Shown here one piece after another: positions 31,807 to 42,831 of a stretch of 64,000 nucleotides of DNA. The DNA is taken from the NCBI GenBank assembly GCA_031317595.1, contig JANCMB010000001.1, positions 2,917,610 through 2,981,609 of the forward strand. The letters run 5' to 3'. The notes beneath the pieces were generated by a model. The model did no database searches. It was not told the origin of the DNA and saw nothing but the letters and a program-made list of their open reading frames with translations. The DNA is from Glutamicibacter sp. PS. GTDB lineage: Bacteria; Actinomycetota; Actinomycetes; Actinomycetales; Micrococcaceae. A program made the position numbers and the translations under genes. How positions within the stretch are numbered: the stretch's first letter is position 1; each line of letters starts with the position of its first letter.

Positions 31807-32406
31807 TTACGCACCGCCGCGTTGCTCACGCCACTCCTCGGCGAGAATGCCGTACATCATCCCATCCATCCACTGACCGCTGCGATGCAGCCCCGATGCG
31901 CGGCTATATTCCTCACGGCGCATCCCGAGCCGTTCCATAAGTCGCCAGGAGGGCTCATTCGCCGCGAAACACCCGGCGACAACGCGGCGCAGACCTAGCG
32001 GGCCAAAGCAGAGGTCGATCACCGCACGCACGGCCTCGGTCGCATAGCCACGGCCGGAATAGTTGGGGTCCAGGGTCCAGCCGAGTTCGGCCTGGCTGCT
32101 TTTAGCTGGTTCCAGCAGCTCGGTCTGGGCCCAGCCATCCTCGATGCGCACCATGACATCGCCAATGACCTTTGGGGTCGCCGCGCCCTCGGTCAGCTCG
32201 ATCATCAGGGTGCGCGCCAAGCGTTGCGGGTCGGCGAACATTTTGAGGAACGCCTCATAGGTCGTGGGCCCCGAGGTAATCCATTGGGTCACCTCGGGCA
32301 ATTGGCGAAAGGTCCATACCGCCGGCGCATCCGCCGCAGTGGCCATGCGCAGTTGAAGTCTGTCGGTGCATAACGGCTGCGTCATGCTCGTCGGTAACAG
32401 GGTCAT
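31807..32406 (-). CDS. GNAT-family N-acetyltransferase (RimJ/RimL type)
   Basis: A 199-residue acetyl-CoA-dependent acyltransferase. TDRLQLRMATAADAPAVW opens the family fold, ELGWTLDPNYSGRGYATEAVRAVIDLCFGPLGLRRVVAGCFAANEPSWRLMERLGMRRE (residues about 110-170) contains the acetyl-CoA pyrophosphate loop and the N-x-x-S-x-x-x-x-E-x-x-G signature of RimJ-like enzymes. I place the start at ATG 32404-32406, which follows TATGCT closely and may be leaderless; ATG 32385 is an alternative. Acceptor unknown. The gene is divergent from the TetR regulator of the leucine operon and shares its operator region. Confidence 0.75.
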   Translation of the reverse strand: MTLLPTSMTQPLCTDRLQLRMATAADAPAVWTFRQLPEVTQWITSGPTTYEAFLKMFADPQRLARTLMIELTEGAATPKVIGDVMVRIEDGWAQTELLEPAKSSQAELGWTLDPNYSGRGYATEAVRAVIDLCFGPLGLRRVVAGCFAANEPSWRLMERLGMRREEYSRASGLHRSGQWMDGMMYGILAEEWREQRGGA

Positions 32407-32426
32407 GAGATAAGCATAAAGAGAAA

Positions 32427-32486
32427 TCAATCGAGTGATTGACATCACAGCCATAGTTGGATGTACTGGGCCTGTCAATCGATTGA
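32427..32486. promoter_or_regulatory. Pair of TetR-type operators in the divergent leucine-operon promoter
   Basis: TCAATCGAGTGATTGA (32427-32442, arms TCAATC/GATTGA with a four-base centre) and TCAATCGATTGA (32475-32486, the same arms abutting) lie 48 bases apart between the acetyltransferase and TetR starts. The repeated TCAATC/GATTGA arms indicate one dimeric regulator, most simply the adjacent TetR protein. Confidence 0.65.
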
Positions 32487-32511
32487 TCGAGTCCACGAAG
32501 GGGTGGCACCT

Positions 32512-33159
32512 ATGGATCTAGGGCGAGTGCAGCGTGCGGCCGTGGGTTGCTTCGCGCACAAAGGGTTTGCTGCCACCGGCATCCGAGAACTGGGTGCAGC
32601 CGTCGGACTAAACTCCGCGACGCTGTACCACTACGTCGGCAGCAAACAGGAGCTTCTAGTGGAGATCATGCGCCGTTGCCTGGAAACCATGATCGAGCAG
32701 GGGCGTGCCGCCTGCGCCGCCGCCACGACCCCCACCGGTCAGCTGGCCGGGCTGGTCGCCTCCCATGTCGGCTTCACCGCCACCAACCCGCTGTCCTGCC
32801 GCGTGGCCGAACACGAACTGCGCGCCCTAGAGCCGACAGTGCGCGCCGAAATGCAGGCGCTACGCGATCACTATGAGCAGCTTTTCACCGACGTACTGCG
32901 GCGCGGTGCGCAGCAGGGCGACTTTCACGCCCCGGACCTCAGCCTGGCCCGGCTGGCCATTATGGAAATGTCCACCGGCGTCGCTCACTGGTACCGGCCC
33001 GACGGGCGCAAGTCCCTCGCCGAAGTACAACACGCTTTCGTGGCCATGTCCTACGCCCTACTCGGCGTGGACGCCGACCCACACAGCATCCTTCCCGCAC
33101 CACCACCCCCGGTGCGGCTTGCCAGCGAACCCACCGACGAGCTCAGTGACCAAGGATAA
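32512..33159 (+). CDS. TetR-family regulator of the acyl-CoA carboxylase operon
   Basis: A 215-residue repressor. The helix-turn-helix spans about residues 5-50 (AAVGCFAHKGFAATGIRELGAAVGLNSATLYHYVGSKQELLVEI), and AIMEMSTGVAHWYRPDGRKSLAEV near residue 165 is the C-terminal end typical of TetR_C regulators of fatty or branched acyl-CoA genes. AAGGGG lies eight bases before the ATG. Its stop is three bases before the carboxylase gene, so it is the first gene of the operon it probably represses; a CoA thioester of leucine breakdown is the likely inducer. Confidence 0.85.
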   Translation: MDLGRVQRAAVGCFAHKGFAATGIRELGAAVGLNSATLYHYVGSKQELLVEIMRRCLETMIEQGRAACAAATTPTGQLAGLVASHVGFTATNPLSCRVAEHELRALEPTVRAEMQALRDHYEQLFTDVLRRGAQQGDFHAPDLSLARLAIMEMSTGVAHWYRPDGRKSLAEVQHAFVAMSYALLGVDADPHSILPAPPPPVRLASEPTDELSDQG

Positions 33160-33162
33160 GTT

Positions 33163-34770
33163 ATGCCCCTCTTGCCCAGCGCCTACACCCCCGGCGACCC
33201 GGCCCAACAGGAAAACCGGCAGGCCTACGAGACACTCATCGCACAGCTACGTGAACGCATGGCCCGCGTCAGCGCCGGCGGCCCACCGGCCTCCCGCGAG
33301 CGCCATGTGGCCCGCGGCAAACTTCTGCCGCGCGAGCGCGTGCAACGCCTCCTCGACGAGGACTCCCCCTTCCTGGAGCTAGCGCCGCTCGCGGCCGAAG
33401 ACATGTATGAGGGGGCCAGCCCGGCCGCCGGCGTGATCGCGGGCATCGGCCTGGTGCACGGCCGCCGCGTCATGGTGGTTGCCAACGACGCCACCGCCAA
33501 GGGCGGCACCTACTTCCCGATGACCGTGAAAAAGCACCTGAGGGCGCAACAGGTCGCCGCCGAACATCGGCTCCCCTGCCTCTACCTGGTGGATTCCGGT
33601 GGCGCCTACCTGCCGTTGCAGGATGAGGTGTTCCCCGACCGGGAGCATTTCGGGCGCATCTTCTACAACCAGGCCACGCTCTCGGCCGCCAAGATCCCGC
33701 AGATCGCCGCCGTGCTCGGCTCCTGCACCGCCGGCGGCGCCTACGTACCGGCGATGAGCGACCAGACGATTATCGTGCGCGAGCAGGGCACGATCTTCCT
33801 GGGCGGGCCGCCACTGGTCAAGGCGGCCATCGGCGAGGTGGTCAGCGCCGAGGAACTCGGCGGAGGCGACCTGCACGCCCGCACCTCGGGGGTAGTGGAT
33901 CACCTGGCCGAGGACGATGAACACGCGCTGGAACTGGTGCGCGACATCGTATCCACGCTGCCGCAGGATCATCCCCCGGTGTGGGAGGTTACCGAGGTCA
34001 GCGAACCACGGTACGACCCGGCCGAGTTGACCTCCATCGTGCCGGTCGACGTCAACGCCCCCTACGAGGTCCGTGAGGTCATCGCCCGGATCGTCGACGA
34101 CAGCGACTTCTCCGAATTCAAACCCGAGTACGGCACCACCCTAGTCACCGGCTTCGCGCGCATCCACGGCCACCGGGTGGGGATCATCGCCAATAACGGT
34201 GTGCTGTTCTCCGAGTCGGCGCTCAAGGGCGCGCATTTCATCGAACTCTGCGACCAGCGCGGCATCCCGCTGGTGTTCCTGCAGAATCTGGCCGGGTTCA
34301 TGGTGGGCCGCGATTACGAGGCCGGGGGCATTGCCAAACACGGAGCGAAAATGGTCACCGCGGTGGCCACCGCCCGCGTCCCGAAGCTCACCGTGGTCAT
34401 CGGCGGTTCCTTCGGTGCCGGCAACTATTCGATGTGCGGGCGCGCCTACTCGCCGCGCTTTTTGTGGATGTGGCCGGCCGCGCGCATCTCGGTGATGGGT
34501 GGCGCCCAGGCCGCGGGCGTATTGGCCAGCATTCGACGCGATGCGCTCGAAGCCGAGGGCCGCTCCTTCGACGAGGCGGCCGAGCAGGAACTCACCGCCC
34601 CGGTGCGCGCCCAATACGAACATCAGGGCAATCCGTACTACTCCACCGCCCGGCTCTGGGATGACGGGATCATCGAACCGGCCGACACCCGCCGGGTGCT
34701 TGGCATGGCCCTGGACCTTTGCTCGCGCCAACCCCTGCCGGAAACCAACTTCGGCCTGTTCAGGATGTGA
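33163..34770 (+). CDS. Acyl-CoA carboxylase carboxyltransferase subunit (methylcrotonyl-CoA carboxylase beta type)
   Basis: A 535-residue carboxyltransferase. The N half has [27 protein letters not shown] (near 145) and [15 protein letters not shown] (near 186), which hold acyl-CoA; the C half has [45 protein letters not shown] and [25 protein letters not shown], which hold carboxybiotin. These match the methylcrotonyl-CoA carboxylase branch (LiuB/AccD1) more than the propionyl-CoA branch. It transfers CO2 to 3-methylcrotonyl-CoA in leucine breakdown. The biotin-bearing subunit is encoded five bases downstream. Confidence 0.88.
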   Translation: MPLLPSAYTPGDPAQQENRQAYETLIAQLRERMARVSAGGPPASRERHVARGKLLPRERVQRLLDEDSPFLELAPLAAEDMYEGASPAAGVIAGIGLVHGRRVMVVANDATAKGGTYFPMTVKKHLRAQQVAAEHRLPCLYLVDSGGAYLPLQDEVFPDREHFGRIFYNQATLSAAKIPQIAAVLGSCTAGGAYVPAMSDQTIIVREQGTIFLGGPPLVKAAIGEVVSAEELGGGDLHARTSGVVDHLAEDDEHALELVRDIVSTLPQDHPPVWEVTEVSEPRYDPAELTSIVPVDVNAPYEVREVIARIVDDSDFSEFKPEYGTTLVTGFARIHGHRVGIIANNGVLFSESALKGAHFIELCDQRGIPLVFLQNLAGFMVGRDYEAGGIAKHGAKMVTAVATARVPKLTVVIGGSFGAGNYSMCGRAYSPRFLWMWPAARISVMGGAQAAGVLASIRRDALEAEGRSFDEAAEQELTAPVRAQYEHQGNPYYSTARLWDDGIIEPADTRRVLGMALDLCSRQPLPETNFGLFRM

Positions 34771-34775
34771 AACCC

Positions 34776-36806
34776 ATGCAGAATCCACCTTTCGACACGG
34801 TACTTGTGGCCAACCGCGGCGAAATCGCGGTACGCGTCATCCGCACCCTGAAATCCCTCGGCATCCGTGCGGTGGCGGTGTACTCCGACCCGGACGCCTC
34901 TGCCCTGCATGTGCGCGAGGCCGACGAGGCGATCCGGCTCGGCCCCGGACCAGCAACGCAGAGCTACCTGAATATCGAGGCGGTACTGGACGCCTGCACA
35001 ACCAGCGGCGCCCAGGCCGTCCACCCCGGCTATGGGTTCCTCTCCGAAAATGAGCGGTTCGCCGCCGCGCTCGAGGCGGCCGGCATCAGCTTCATCGGCC
35101 CCAGCGTGTATTCCATGCACCTGATGGGCGATAAGATCAGCGCGAAAAACCACGTGGCCGCCCACTCGGTCCCCACCACCGAGGGCGTGGCCGAACCGGG
35201 GTTGGACGACGCGGCGCTGATCAGCGCCGCGGAGCGCATCGGCGCACCGCTCCTGATCAAGCCCTCGGCCGGTGGCGGCGGTAAGGGCATGGTGGCGGTG
35301 CACGACCTGGCCGACCTGCCCGAGGCGCTGGCCAGCGCCCGACGCACCGCACGCAGCGCCTTCGGCGACGAAACCCTGCTCCTCGAGCGGCTGGTCACCC
35401 GGCCGCGGCACATCGAGGTGCAGGTACTGGCCGATCAGCACGGGAATATCGTGCATCTGGGCGAACGCGAATGCTCGCTGCAACGCCGTCACCAGAAGGT
35501 TATCGAGGAGGCCCCGGCTCCACTGCTCGAGGGACTACCTAATGGGGCCGCGATCCGCGAACGCCTCGGGGCCGCGGCGGTGGCCGCGGCCCGCTCGGTG
35601 GAATACACCGGGGCGGGCACCGTCGAATTTCTGGTCAGCGACGATCGGCCCGAAGACTTCTACTTCATGGAGATGAACACCCGCTTGCAGGTGGAGCATC
35701 CGGTCACCGAGGCGGCCATCGAGGTGGCCGGAGCCCCGATCGACCTAGTGGCCTGGCAGGTGCGCATCGCCGCCGGCGAGCGCCTGGACTTCACCCAGGA
35801 CCAGGTGGCCTTCGTCGGTCACGCCGTCGAGGCGCGGGTCTACGCCGAGGATCCACAGGCCGGTTTTCTGCCCTCAGCCGGGCGGATTCTGGCGTTGAAC
35901 GAACCGACCGGGCCGGGAATACGCGTGGATTCATCCTTGTGCGAGGGCGGGATCGTGGGCACCGACTACGACCCCATGCTGGCCAAGGTGATTGCCACCG
36001 CGGACACTCGCGCCCAGGCCCTGGCGCGGCTGGACCGGGCGCTGGGTGAAATGCTGATCCTCGGGGTGCGCAGCAACCTGCACTACCTGCGCGCATTGCT
36101 GGCCAACGATGAGGTGCAGGCCGGGCGGCTGGATACCGGGCTGATCGAGCGCACCCTGGAATCCTTGCAGCCCGGGGCACCGGAGTCGGCGGAGGTCGTG
36201 CTGGTCGCGGCCTGGGTCCACGCCCGGCGCAACATCGGCGATGGCCTTTTCCAAGCGGCCGACGGCTGGCGGCTGGGCGCGCAGGCGCTACCTGCCACGG
36301 TTCATCTGGCGTTGGACGAGCAGAGCTACCGGGTTCAGTTGGGCCCGGACGGGCGCGCGGTGCTCCACCCCGAGGACGCCGAACCCAGCGAGCACCACGT
36401 TGACGGCCCCGCGCAGCGTTTGACGGTCGACGGTCGCACCCGGCCGGTGCACATCGTGCGCGAGGGTTCGCAACTTTGGGTTCGCGCCGGAAGCCACACC
36501 CGCAATTGGCGGGTGCTCACCCGGTCCGACCGGCTGGCCAAACGACTGGCCGGTCTCAACCGCGAGGGCACCAGCAACGGGCAGCTGACCGCCCCGATGC
36601 CAGGCACCGTGGTGGCGGTGGGCGCCGTCGAGGGCCAACAGGTCTCCCCGGGCGACCTGGTGGCCACCATCGAGGCAATGAAAATGGAGCACCAGCTCAC
36701 CGCCCCGATCGCCGGGGTGCTACGCCGAAGCCCGCTATCGGTCGGCGACCTCGTCACGGCCGGGCAACTCATCGCAACCGTCGAACCAGTGGAAGAGCAG
36801 TCATGA
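34776..36806 (+). CDS. Acyl-CoA carboxylase biotin carboxylase/biotin carrier subunit (methylcrotonyl-CoA carboxylase alpha type)
   Basis: A 676-residue multidomain protein. Biotin carboxylase occupies about residues 5-450: [22 protein letters not shown], the ATP loop [32 protein letters not shown] and [15 protein letters not shown]. After a beta-rich BT linker the biotin carrier domain closes the protein, with the biotinyl Lys in EAMKMEHQ (near residue 638). It carboxylates biotin with ATP and bicarbonate and swings it to the beta subunit. I choose ATG 34776, since earlier codons overlap the beta gene. The stop overlaps the MaoC ATG. Confidence 0.9.
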   Translation: MQNPPFDTVLVANRGEIAVRVIRTLKSLGIRAVAVYSDPDASALHVREADEAIRLGPGPATQSYLNIEAVLDACTTSGAQAVHPGYGFLSENERFAAALEAAGISFIGPSVYSMHLMGDKISAKNHVAAHSVPTTEGVAEPGLDDAALISAAERIGAPLLIKPSAGGGGKGMVAVHDLADLPEALASARRTARSAFGDETLLLERLVTRPRHIEVQVLADQHGNIVHLGERECSLQRRHQKVIEEAPAPLLEGLPNGAAIRERLGAAAVAAARSVEYTGAGTVEFLVSDDRPEDFYFMEMNTRLQVEHPVTEAAIEVAGAPIDLVAWQVRIAAGERLDFTQDQVAFVGHAVEARVYAEDPQAGFLPSAGRILALNEPTGPGIRVDSSLCEGGIVGTDYDPMLAKVIATADTRAQALARLDRALGEMLILGVRSNLHYLRALLANDEVQAGRLDTGLIERTLESLQPGAPESAEVVLVAAWVHARRNIGDGLFQAADGWRLGAQALPATVHLALDEQSYRVQLGPDGRAVLHPEDAEPSEHHVDGPAQRLTVDGRTRPVHIVREGSQLWVRAGSHTRNWRVLTRSDRLAKRLAGLNREGTSNGQLTAPMPGTVVAVGAVEGQQVSPGDLVATIEAMKMEHQLTAPIAGVLRRSPLSVGDLVTAGQLIATVEPVEEQS

Positions 36807-37306
36807 GCCAGAGAATCGAACAGCGCGGACGCTACCTCGACGAGTTGGAAAGCGGCACGGTCTACGTGCACCGCCCGGGGCGCACCCTCACCGAGTCCGA
36901 TAACGTCCTGTTCACCACGCTGACAATGAACACGCAGGGGCTGCATTTGGATGAGGCCTTCGCCAGCGCCCAACCCTTTGGGCGGCGACTGGTCAATTCC
37001 ATGCTCACCTTGAGTACGATGGTCGGCCAGTCGGTGGCGCAGCTGACCGAGGGGACCATTGTGGCGCAACTGGGGCTCAGCGATATTTCCTTCCCGCACC
37101 CGATGTTCCACGGAGACACCCTCTACACCGAGACCGAAATCCTCTCGGTGCGCCCCTCCTCGTCGCGGCCCGGGCAGGGCATTGCCACGATGCGCCATAC
37201 CGGCTATAACCAAGAGGGAACCATCGTGGCAACCGCCAGCCGCAGCTGCCTGATGTGGACCCGCGCCGCCCACGAAGCGGCCAAAGCTCAGGAGCGTAGC
37301 CGATGA
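36803..37306 (+). CDS. MaoC-family hydratase, probable methylglutaconyl-CoA hydratase
   Basis: A 167-residue hot-dog-fold hydratase. The hydratase-2 active site region is TLTMNTQGLHLDEAFASAQPFGRRLVNSM (residues about 40-68; the canonical Asp-x4-His is replaced by an N-x4-H arrangement), as in the MaoC protein of the mycobacterial accA1-accD1 cluster. There the enzyme sits between carboxylase and CitE-like lyase, so hydration of 3-methylglutaconyl-CoA is the likely reaction. Start and stop each overlap neighbouring genes by four bases. Confidence 0.75.
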   Translation: MSQRIEQRGRYLDELESGTVYVHRPGRTLTESDNVLFTTLTMNTQGLHLDEAFASAQPFGRRLVNSMLTLSTMVGQSVAQLTEGTIVAQLGLSDISFPHPMFHGDTLYTETEILSVRPSSSRPGQGIATMRHTGYNQEGTIVATASRSCLMWTRAAHEAAKAQERSR

Positions 37307-38127
37307 CACATGCAAAATACTCCACGGGGCCGGCCCTCTTATTCTGCCCGGCCAACCGCCCCGAGCGCTTCGCCAAGGCGGCCGAACGCGCCGATACGGT
37401 GATCCTCGATCTCGAGGACGCGGTCGGTGAACAAGAAAAGGACGCCGCCCGGCAGGCGCTGATCGATCACCCGCTGAATCCCGAACGCACCATCGTGCGC
37501 ATCAACCCGGTGATCAGCGGTCATTTCCCCGCCGACCTGCGGGCCTTGGCGCAGACCGAGTACCGCACCCTGATGCTGGCCAAAACCGAGGACGGTGCGG
37601 TACCCGCCGCGTTGCCGGACTATCGGGTCATCGCCCTGTGCGAGACCGCGCGCGGGATCGCCAATGTCGCGGCCATCGCCGCCACCAGTAACGTGGTGGG
37701 TCTAATGTGGGGCGCCGAGGATCTGATTGCCTCGTTCGGCGGCACCAGCTCACGCGGTACCGACGGCAGTTACCGTCAGGTGGCCCGCTATGCCCGCGCC
37801 CAGGTGCTGATTCATGCCGCCGCGCACGGCAAGGCCGCGATCGATTCGGTGTACCTGGACATTCCCGACACCGCCGGGTTGCTCGCCGAGGCGCAGGATG
37901 CCCGGGCCAGCGGCTTCACCGCCAAGGCCTGCATTCACCCAAGCCAGGTTCCGGTCATTCGGCGGGCCTACTACCCCGATGCGCAGGAGGCCGCCGCGGC
38001 CTCACGCATCCTGCGCGCCGCCACCGAGAATTCCGGGGTGTTCAGCTTCGAGGGGCAGATGATCGACGAACCGGTGCTGCGACAGGCCCGCGCCACGCTG
38101 GCCGCCTGGGAGGCCGGGGAACAGTAG
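37303..38127 (+). CDS. CitE-like acyl-CoA lyase (HpcH/HpaI family), probable HMG-CoA lyase
   Basis: A 274-residue Mg2+-dependent TIM-barrel lyase. TVILDLEDAVGEQEKDAAR (near 30-48) supplies a metal-site Asp/Glu pair, TLMLAKTEDG and ALCETARGIANV (Glu near residue 112) follow, and LMWGAEDLIASFGG and KACIHPSQVPVI close the active site. Family members cleave citryl-, malyl- or hydroxymethylglutaryl-CoA. In Mycobacterium tuberculosis the homologue in the same gene order (Rv2498c) acts on 3-hydroxy-3-methylglutaryl-type CoA esters, the last step of leucine breakdown, so I favour that. It ends the operon. Confidence 0.78.
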   Translation: MTHAKYSTGPALLFCPANRPERFAKAAERADTVILDLEDAVGEQEKDAARQALIDHPLNPERTIVRINPVISGHFPADLRALAQTEYRTLMLAKTEDGAVPAALPDYRVIALCETARGIANVAAIAATSNVVGLMWGAEDLIASFGGTSSRGTDGSYRQVARYARAQVLIHAAAHGKAAIDSVYLDIPDTAGLLAEAQDARASGFTAKACIHPSQVPVIRRAYYPDAQEAAAASRILRAATENSGVFSFEGQMIDEPVLRQARATLAAWEAGEQ

Positions 38128-38139
38128 GCTCGACCCCGC

Positions 38140-39249
38140 CTAGTCGGCGGCCTCAATGAGGCTTTCGGCCTCGCTGACCCCGGCGGAAATGACCGGCAGC
38201 AACCGTTCATCGACCTCGTACGAATCGCCTGCGGCGCTCAGTAGCCCAAAACCGGACAGCGACGCCAACGCGGCCTGTGCCTCGGGCAATACCACGTCGA
38301 ATAGCTTCGGGCCGACGCTGCGACGTAGCGGCTCAAACTCCGCATCCTTACCGGTCACCACGGTGACCAGCAGGTTCCGCAAGATCAAGTAATGCGCCTC
38401 GTCGCGCTCGCTGAGGTCCTGATGCGGTAACAGGTGGCTTTGCACGCAGCCCACCGCCATCTCGAAGAGCACCTGGGCGCTATCGCCGGCCTCCCCCTCG
38501 GTCAGGCTGGCGAAGGCCGCCTCATCGCGCACAACAAGTTCTTCGCCGGGCTCCACCACCGAGAACACCGCGGCGTTCCACACGTGGGCGAAAACCTCTG
38601 GAGCCGGTGCATCACCGCTGGTGGTCGTCGGGTCGACACCCACCGAACGCATGATCCGCTCCCGGGCCGGGCTGTCGTCGCGGGTGAACTCATCGAGGTG
38701 CACGCCCGCACCGAGCGCCAGCGCGAGGTCCTTGACCTTCGTGTACAGATCGGTGCCGCGCAGCAACTGCACCAGCTCCGCGTCGTCCTCGGCGAATCCG
38801 GTCAGCGCGGATTCGAGGATCTCCTGCAGCGCTTCGAGTTCTTCCTGCGGCCCCTCCCAGAGGCCGCGGGCGGCGAGATACTGCAGGTAGTCGATCCACG
38901 CCCCGAAAATTGGCTCGACCTCCACCCCTTCGGGCAGCGACACCAAGAATTCGGCGAATACCTCGCCGAACAGTTCCGGGTCGATGGCGCGCAGATGGGC
39001 GTTGCCGGCCGCCTGAGCGTATTCGCCGCCAACGGACTTCACGACATCTAGCTGCATCTCGGCCACCTGCTGGGCCTGCGACTCGTCGAAGCCCGGCGCT
39101 TGTTCGCGCACCCACAGGGCATAGTCATCACGTAACGCGTCGAGCGCGATTCCAGCCTGCAACCGGTGCACGCTACGCCCCCGCGGAGCCGACTTGGCGG
39201 GGTTTCCCGCTCCGGCGTTCTTCTTACCCTGGCGTTTCTTGCCGGCCAT
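38140..39249 (-). CDS. Hypothetical protein (369 aa)
   Basis: A long acidic, largely helical cytoplasmic protein. The first 30 residues are strongly basic (KKRQGKKNAGAGNPAKSAPRGR), the rest rich in Glu, Asp, Ala and Leu without membrane segments or Cys clusters (one Cys near residue 263). I see no enzyme motif. The basic tail followed by an acidic helical body resembles nucleic-acid or ribosome-associated proteins, but that is speculation. It is convergent with the leucine operon and divergent from the thiC riboswitch unit. Confidence 0.6.
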   Translation of the reverse strand: MAGKKRQGKKNAGAGNPAKSAPRGRSVHRLQAGIALDALRDDYALWVREQAPGFDESQAQQVAEMQLDVVKSVGGEYAQAAGNAHLRAIDPELFGEVFAEFLVSLPEGVEVEPIFGAWIDYLQYLAARGLWEGPQEELEALQEILESALTGFAEDDAELVQLLRGTDLYTKVKDLALALGAGVHLDEFTRDDSPARERIMRSVGVDPTTTSGDAPAPEVFAHVWNAAVFSVVEPGEELVVRDEAAFASLTEGEAGDSAQVLFEMAVGCVQSHLLPHQDLSERDEAHYLILRNLLVTVVTGKDAEFEPLRRSVGPKLFDVVLPEAQAALASLSGFGLLSAAGDSYEVDERLLPVISAGVSEAESLIEAAD

Positions 39250-39373
39250 GAGCCATCCTTGCTGATCGAGCGGAACTACGTCCCGTTAAGCCTACGTGTT
39301 CGCGCTGTCCACCGCGCGCCCGGACCGACACCAACTTGCCAGGCACCGCCTCGAACGTGTTAGCGTAATCGCG

Positions 39374-39465
39374 ACCACACGGGTGTCCGTAAGCACGGGC
39401 TGAGATCGAACTGTCGCTGTTCGAGACCGTCGAACCTGTCCGGGTAATGCCGGCGAAGGAAGTGA
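39374..39465 (+). ncRNA. TPP riboswitch (THI element)
   Basis: The conserved blocks of the thiamine pyrophosphate aptamer are present in order: ACGGGTGTCC (P1/P2 5' side), GGGCTGAGA (39398-39406, the pyrimidine-binding J3-2 loop), a variable P3 arm, then CGAACCTGTCCGGGTAATG and CCGGCGAAGGAA (the pyrophosphate-binding P4/P5). It ends about 10 bases before the thiC ATG, so control is likely at translation, by masking the GAAGGAAGTGAG region. Confidence 0.93.
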
Positions 39466-41217
<1,752 letters not shown>

Positions 41218-41257
41218 ACGGGATTATCGGCTAGTTTCCTCCAATCCCAAAGGATTA

Positions 41258-41350
41258 GCACAGACTCGAGCCCTATAGTCATAGGTACCTCATGAAGGTG
41301 CGAGTGATGATCGACTGATGGCCCCGGTAGTTACCGGGGCCATCAGTCGT
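41258..41350 (+). ncRNA. Terminator-linked conserved element, copy 1
   Basis: GCACAG (41258) and a -10-like TATAGT (41274-41279) precede TACCTCATGAAGG (from 41286) and the core GAAGGTGCGAGTGATGATC. A perfect 17-bp hairpin (41313-41348; arms GACTGATGGCCCCGGTA and its complement, two-base loop) follows with a short T-run. From GTACCTC through GATCGA it is identical to copy 2. It could be a small RNA of about 65 nucleotides from its own promoter, or a specialised 3' end of thiC. Confidence 0.6.
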
Positions 41351-41513
41351 TAAACCATCGCTCCCCGCCGGGTCGAAGATCCCCCATTTGGCTATTTCTT
41401 CGTGGTCAACTGCCCGATGCCACGCACTGCGCCTCGCGGCGAGGATAGATCCTAAGCGGCCGCCGCACACGGTGAGCGGCCGCCAGCTATTGCCGACCAA
41501 CGAAGGATTCCCA

Positions 41514-42026
41514 ATGAATTTCCGTTCCAAGCCAGCCAAGACCATCTCTGCACTGGGTTCCGCGCTCCTGGCGGTGGGCTTGCTCACCGCCTGCGGCAAC
41601 ACCGGAGCCCAGGAACCGGCTCCTTCGGCCGAGTCCTCGGCGGCCCAGAGTCCGTCGCAGGTGCTCTCCTCCACCGCATGGGAAACCACCGGAGCCGTGG
41701 ACCAGGACGGCAACGAGGTCCCGCTGACCGATGAGCGCGCCGCGAACTACGTGGGCCTCGCGTATTTCAACGAGGACGGCAGCTTCCAGATGTACACCCT
41801 CGAGGACGAGCCGAAAATGCAGGGCGAGTGGACCGTGGACGAGGCGGGCACTACCCGCCACATCGTGGCCAAGGACGGGGACGGTAAGACGCTGTTCGAA
41901 CGCGATTCGCAAATCACCGAGCTCACCGGCGAGGAATTCACCTACCGTGTGCCGGCCGAGGGCAACGACGGGCAGTACGTGGACATCGTCCACACCCCCA
42001 CCGACCACCTCGAACCCACTAAGTAA
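41514..42026 (+). CDS. DUF4822-type lipoprotein
   Basis: A 170-residue exported lipoprotein with signal peptide and lipobox LTAC (Cys27) and a Ser/Ala/Gln/Pro linker to about residue 50. The rest is a single DUF4822 domain, recognisable by STAWETTGAVDQDGNEVPLTDERAANYVGLAYFNEDGSF, PKMQGEWTVDEAGTTRHIVAKD and VDIVHTPTDH. The domain is a small beta barrel of unknown ligand. AAGGA lies seven bases before the ATG. It is the only gene between copies 1 and 2 of the repeated element and may be transcribed on its own. Confidence 0.8.
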   Translation: MNFRSKPAKTISALGSALLAVGLLTACGNTGAQEPAPSAESSAAQSPSQVLSSTAWETTGAVDQDGNEVPLTDERAANYVGLAYFNEDGSFQMYTLEDEPKMQGEWTVDEAGTTRHIVAKDGDGKTLFERDSQITELTGEEFTYRVPAEGNDGQYVDIVHTPTDHLEPTK

Positions 42027-42066
42027 GAGGAGCTATCGGCAAGCTCCGGTGCGGGGCTAAGTTCAC

Positions 42067-42162
42067 GCACAGATGAGAGCCTTAGAGTAATAAGTACCTC
42101 ATGAAGGTGCGAGTGATGATCGAGAAAGCCGCCGGTTTCCACCGGCGGCTTTGTCGTTAACA
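42067..42162 (+). ncRNA. Terminator-linked conserved element, copy 2
   Basis: GCACAG (42067), -10-like TAGAGT (42083-42088), then the conserved TACCTCATGAAGG and GAAGGTGCGAGTGATGATC, ending in hairpin AAAGCCGCCGGT-ttcc-ACCGGCGGCTTT (42125-42152) and TTGTCGTT. The distance between GCACAG and the -10-like sequence (10 bases) and from it to the ATG-like triplet (12 bases) is the same as in copy 1. It lies between the DUF4822 gene and a convergent acetyltransferase. Confidence 0.6.
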
Positions 42163-42186
42163 CGGCGCCTGCCTAGCGTGACCGGG

Positions 42187-42651
42187 CTAATTCAGCGGCA
42201 ACCGGTAGTAGGCGCTGTGCGGGTCGCTGCGATAGGAGCCGAAGGCCGGAGCCGGGGTAAACCCCACCGATTCGTAAAGGGCCCGCGCAGCTCGGAAATG
42301 GTCATGCGTTCCCGTTTCGAGCAGCAGCGTGCGTACGCCGCGTTCGGTGGCGACCTCCACGAGGTGTTGCAGCATCTTGCGTGCATGACCGCGCCCACGA
42401 TGAGAATCCATTGTGCGCATGCTCTTCACCTCGGCCATGTAGTCCGCGAAGAAGTGCAGTGCTCCCATGGTAACCGGCTTCGACCCCAAGTAACCGGCAT
42501 ACAGCTGGACCGTGGGGCCCGTGAGGCGATCGGCATCGAAGGCGTGGCGGCTTTCATCGGGCGCGGTCGCTTCCAAATCACGCAAATGCTCACCGATGAA
42601 TTCGGCCATCCCAGGCGCATCCACGCCAACGGCTTTGATCTCTAGTCTCAT
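42187..42651 (-). CDS. GNAT-family N-acetyltransferase
   Basis: A 154-residue acetyltransferase. The core is VKSMRTMDSHRGRGHARKMLQHLVEVATERGVRTLLLETGTHDHFRAARALYESVGFTPAPAFG (about residues 76-140), with the RGRGxAxxML acetyl-CoA loop and the alpha4 YESVGF segment. This resembles PapA2/YsnE-type small acetyltransferases. Acceptor unknown. The ATG at 42649-42651 has TGCGTTTC upstream and no clear ribosome-binding site. Confidence 0.8.
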   Translation of the reverse strand: MRLEIKAVGVDAPGMAEFIGEHLRDLEATAPDESRHAFDADRLTGPTVQLYAGYLGSKPVTMGALHFFADYMAEVKSMRTMDSHRGRGHARKMLQHLVEVATERGVRTLLLETGTHDHFRAARALYESVGFTPAPAFGSYRSDPHSAYYRLPLN

Positions 42652-42831
42652 GAAACGCAGTCTGCCAGAGTCATGTTTCAGGCTGTTTGAGCCACGGTCA
42701 CAAGCGCGTTTCCAATACGCACTTTTCGAGGGCGATCCGGCCCGTGCCGTCTCCCACCGCTGACATTGTCGGGCTTAGCTCGTATCCTAAAGCTACGTGC
42801 ACCCCTTCAACGAAAGTCAGGACGTTGCGCG

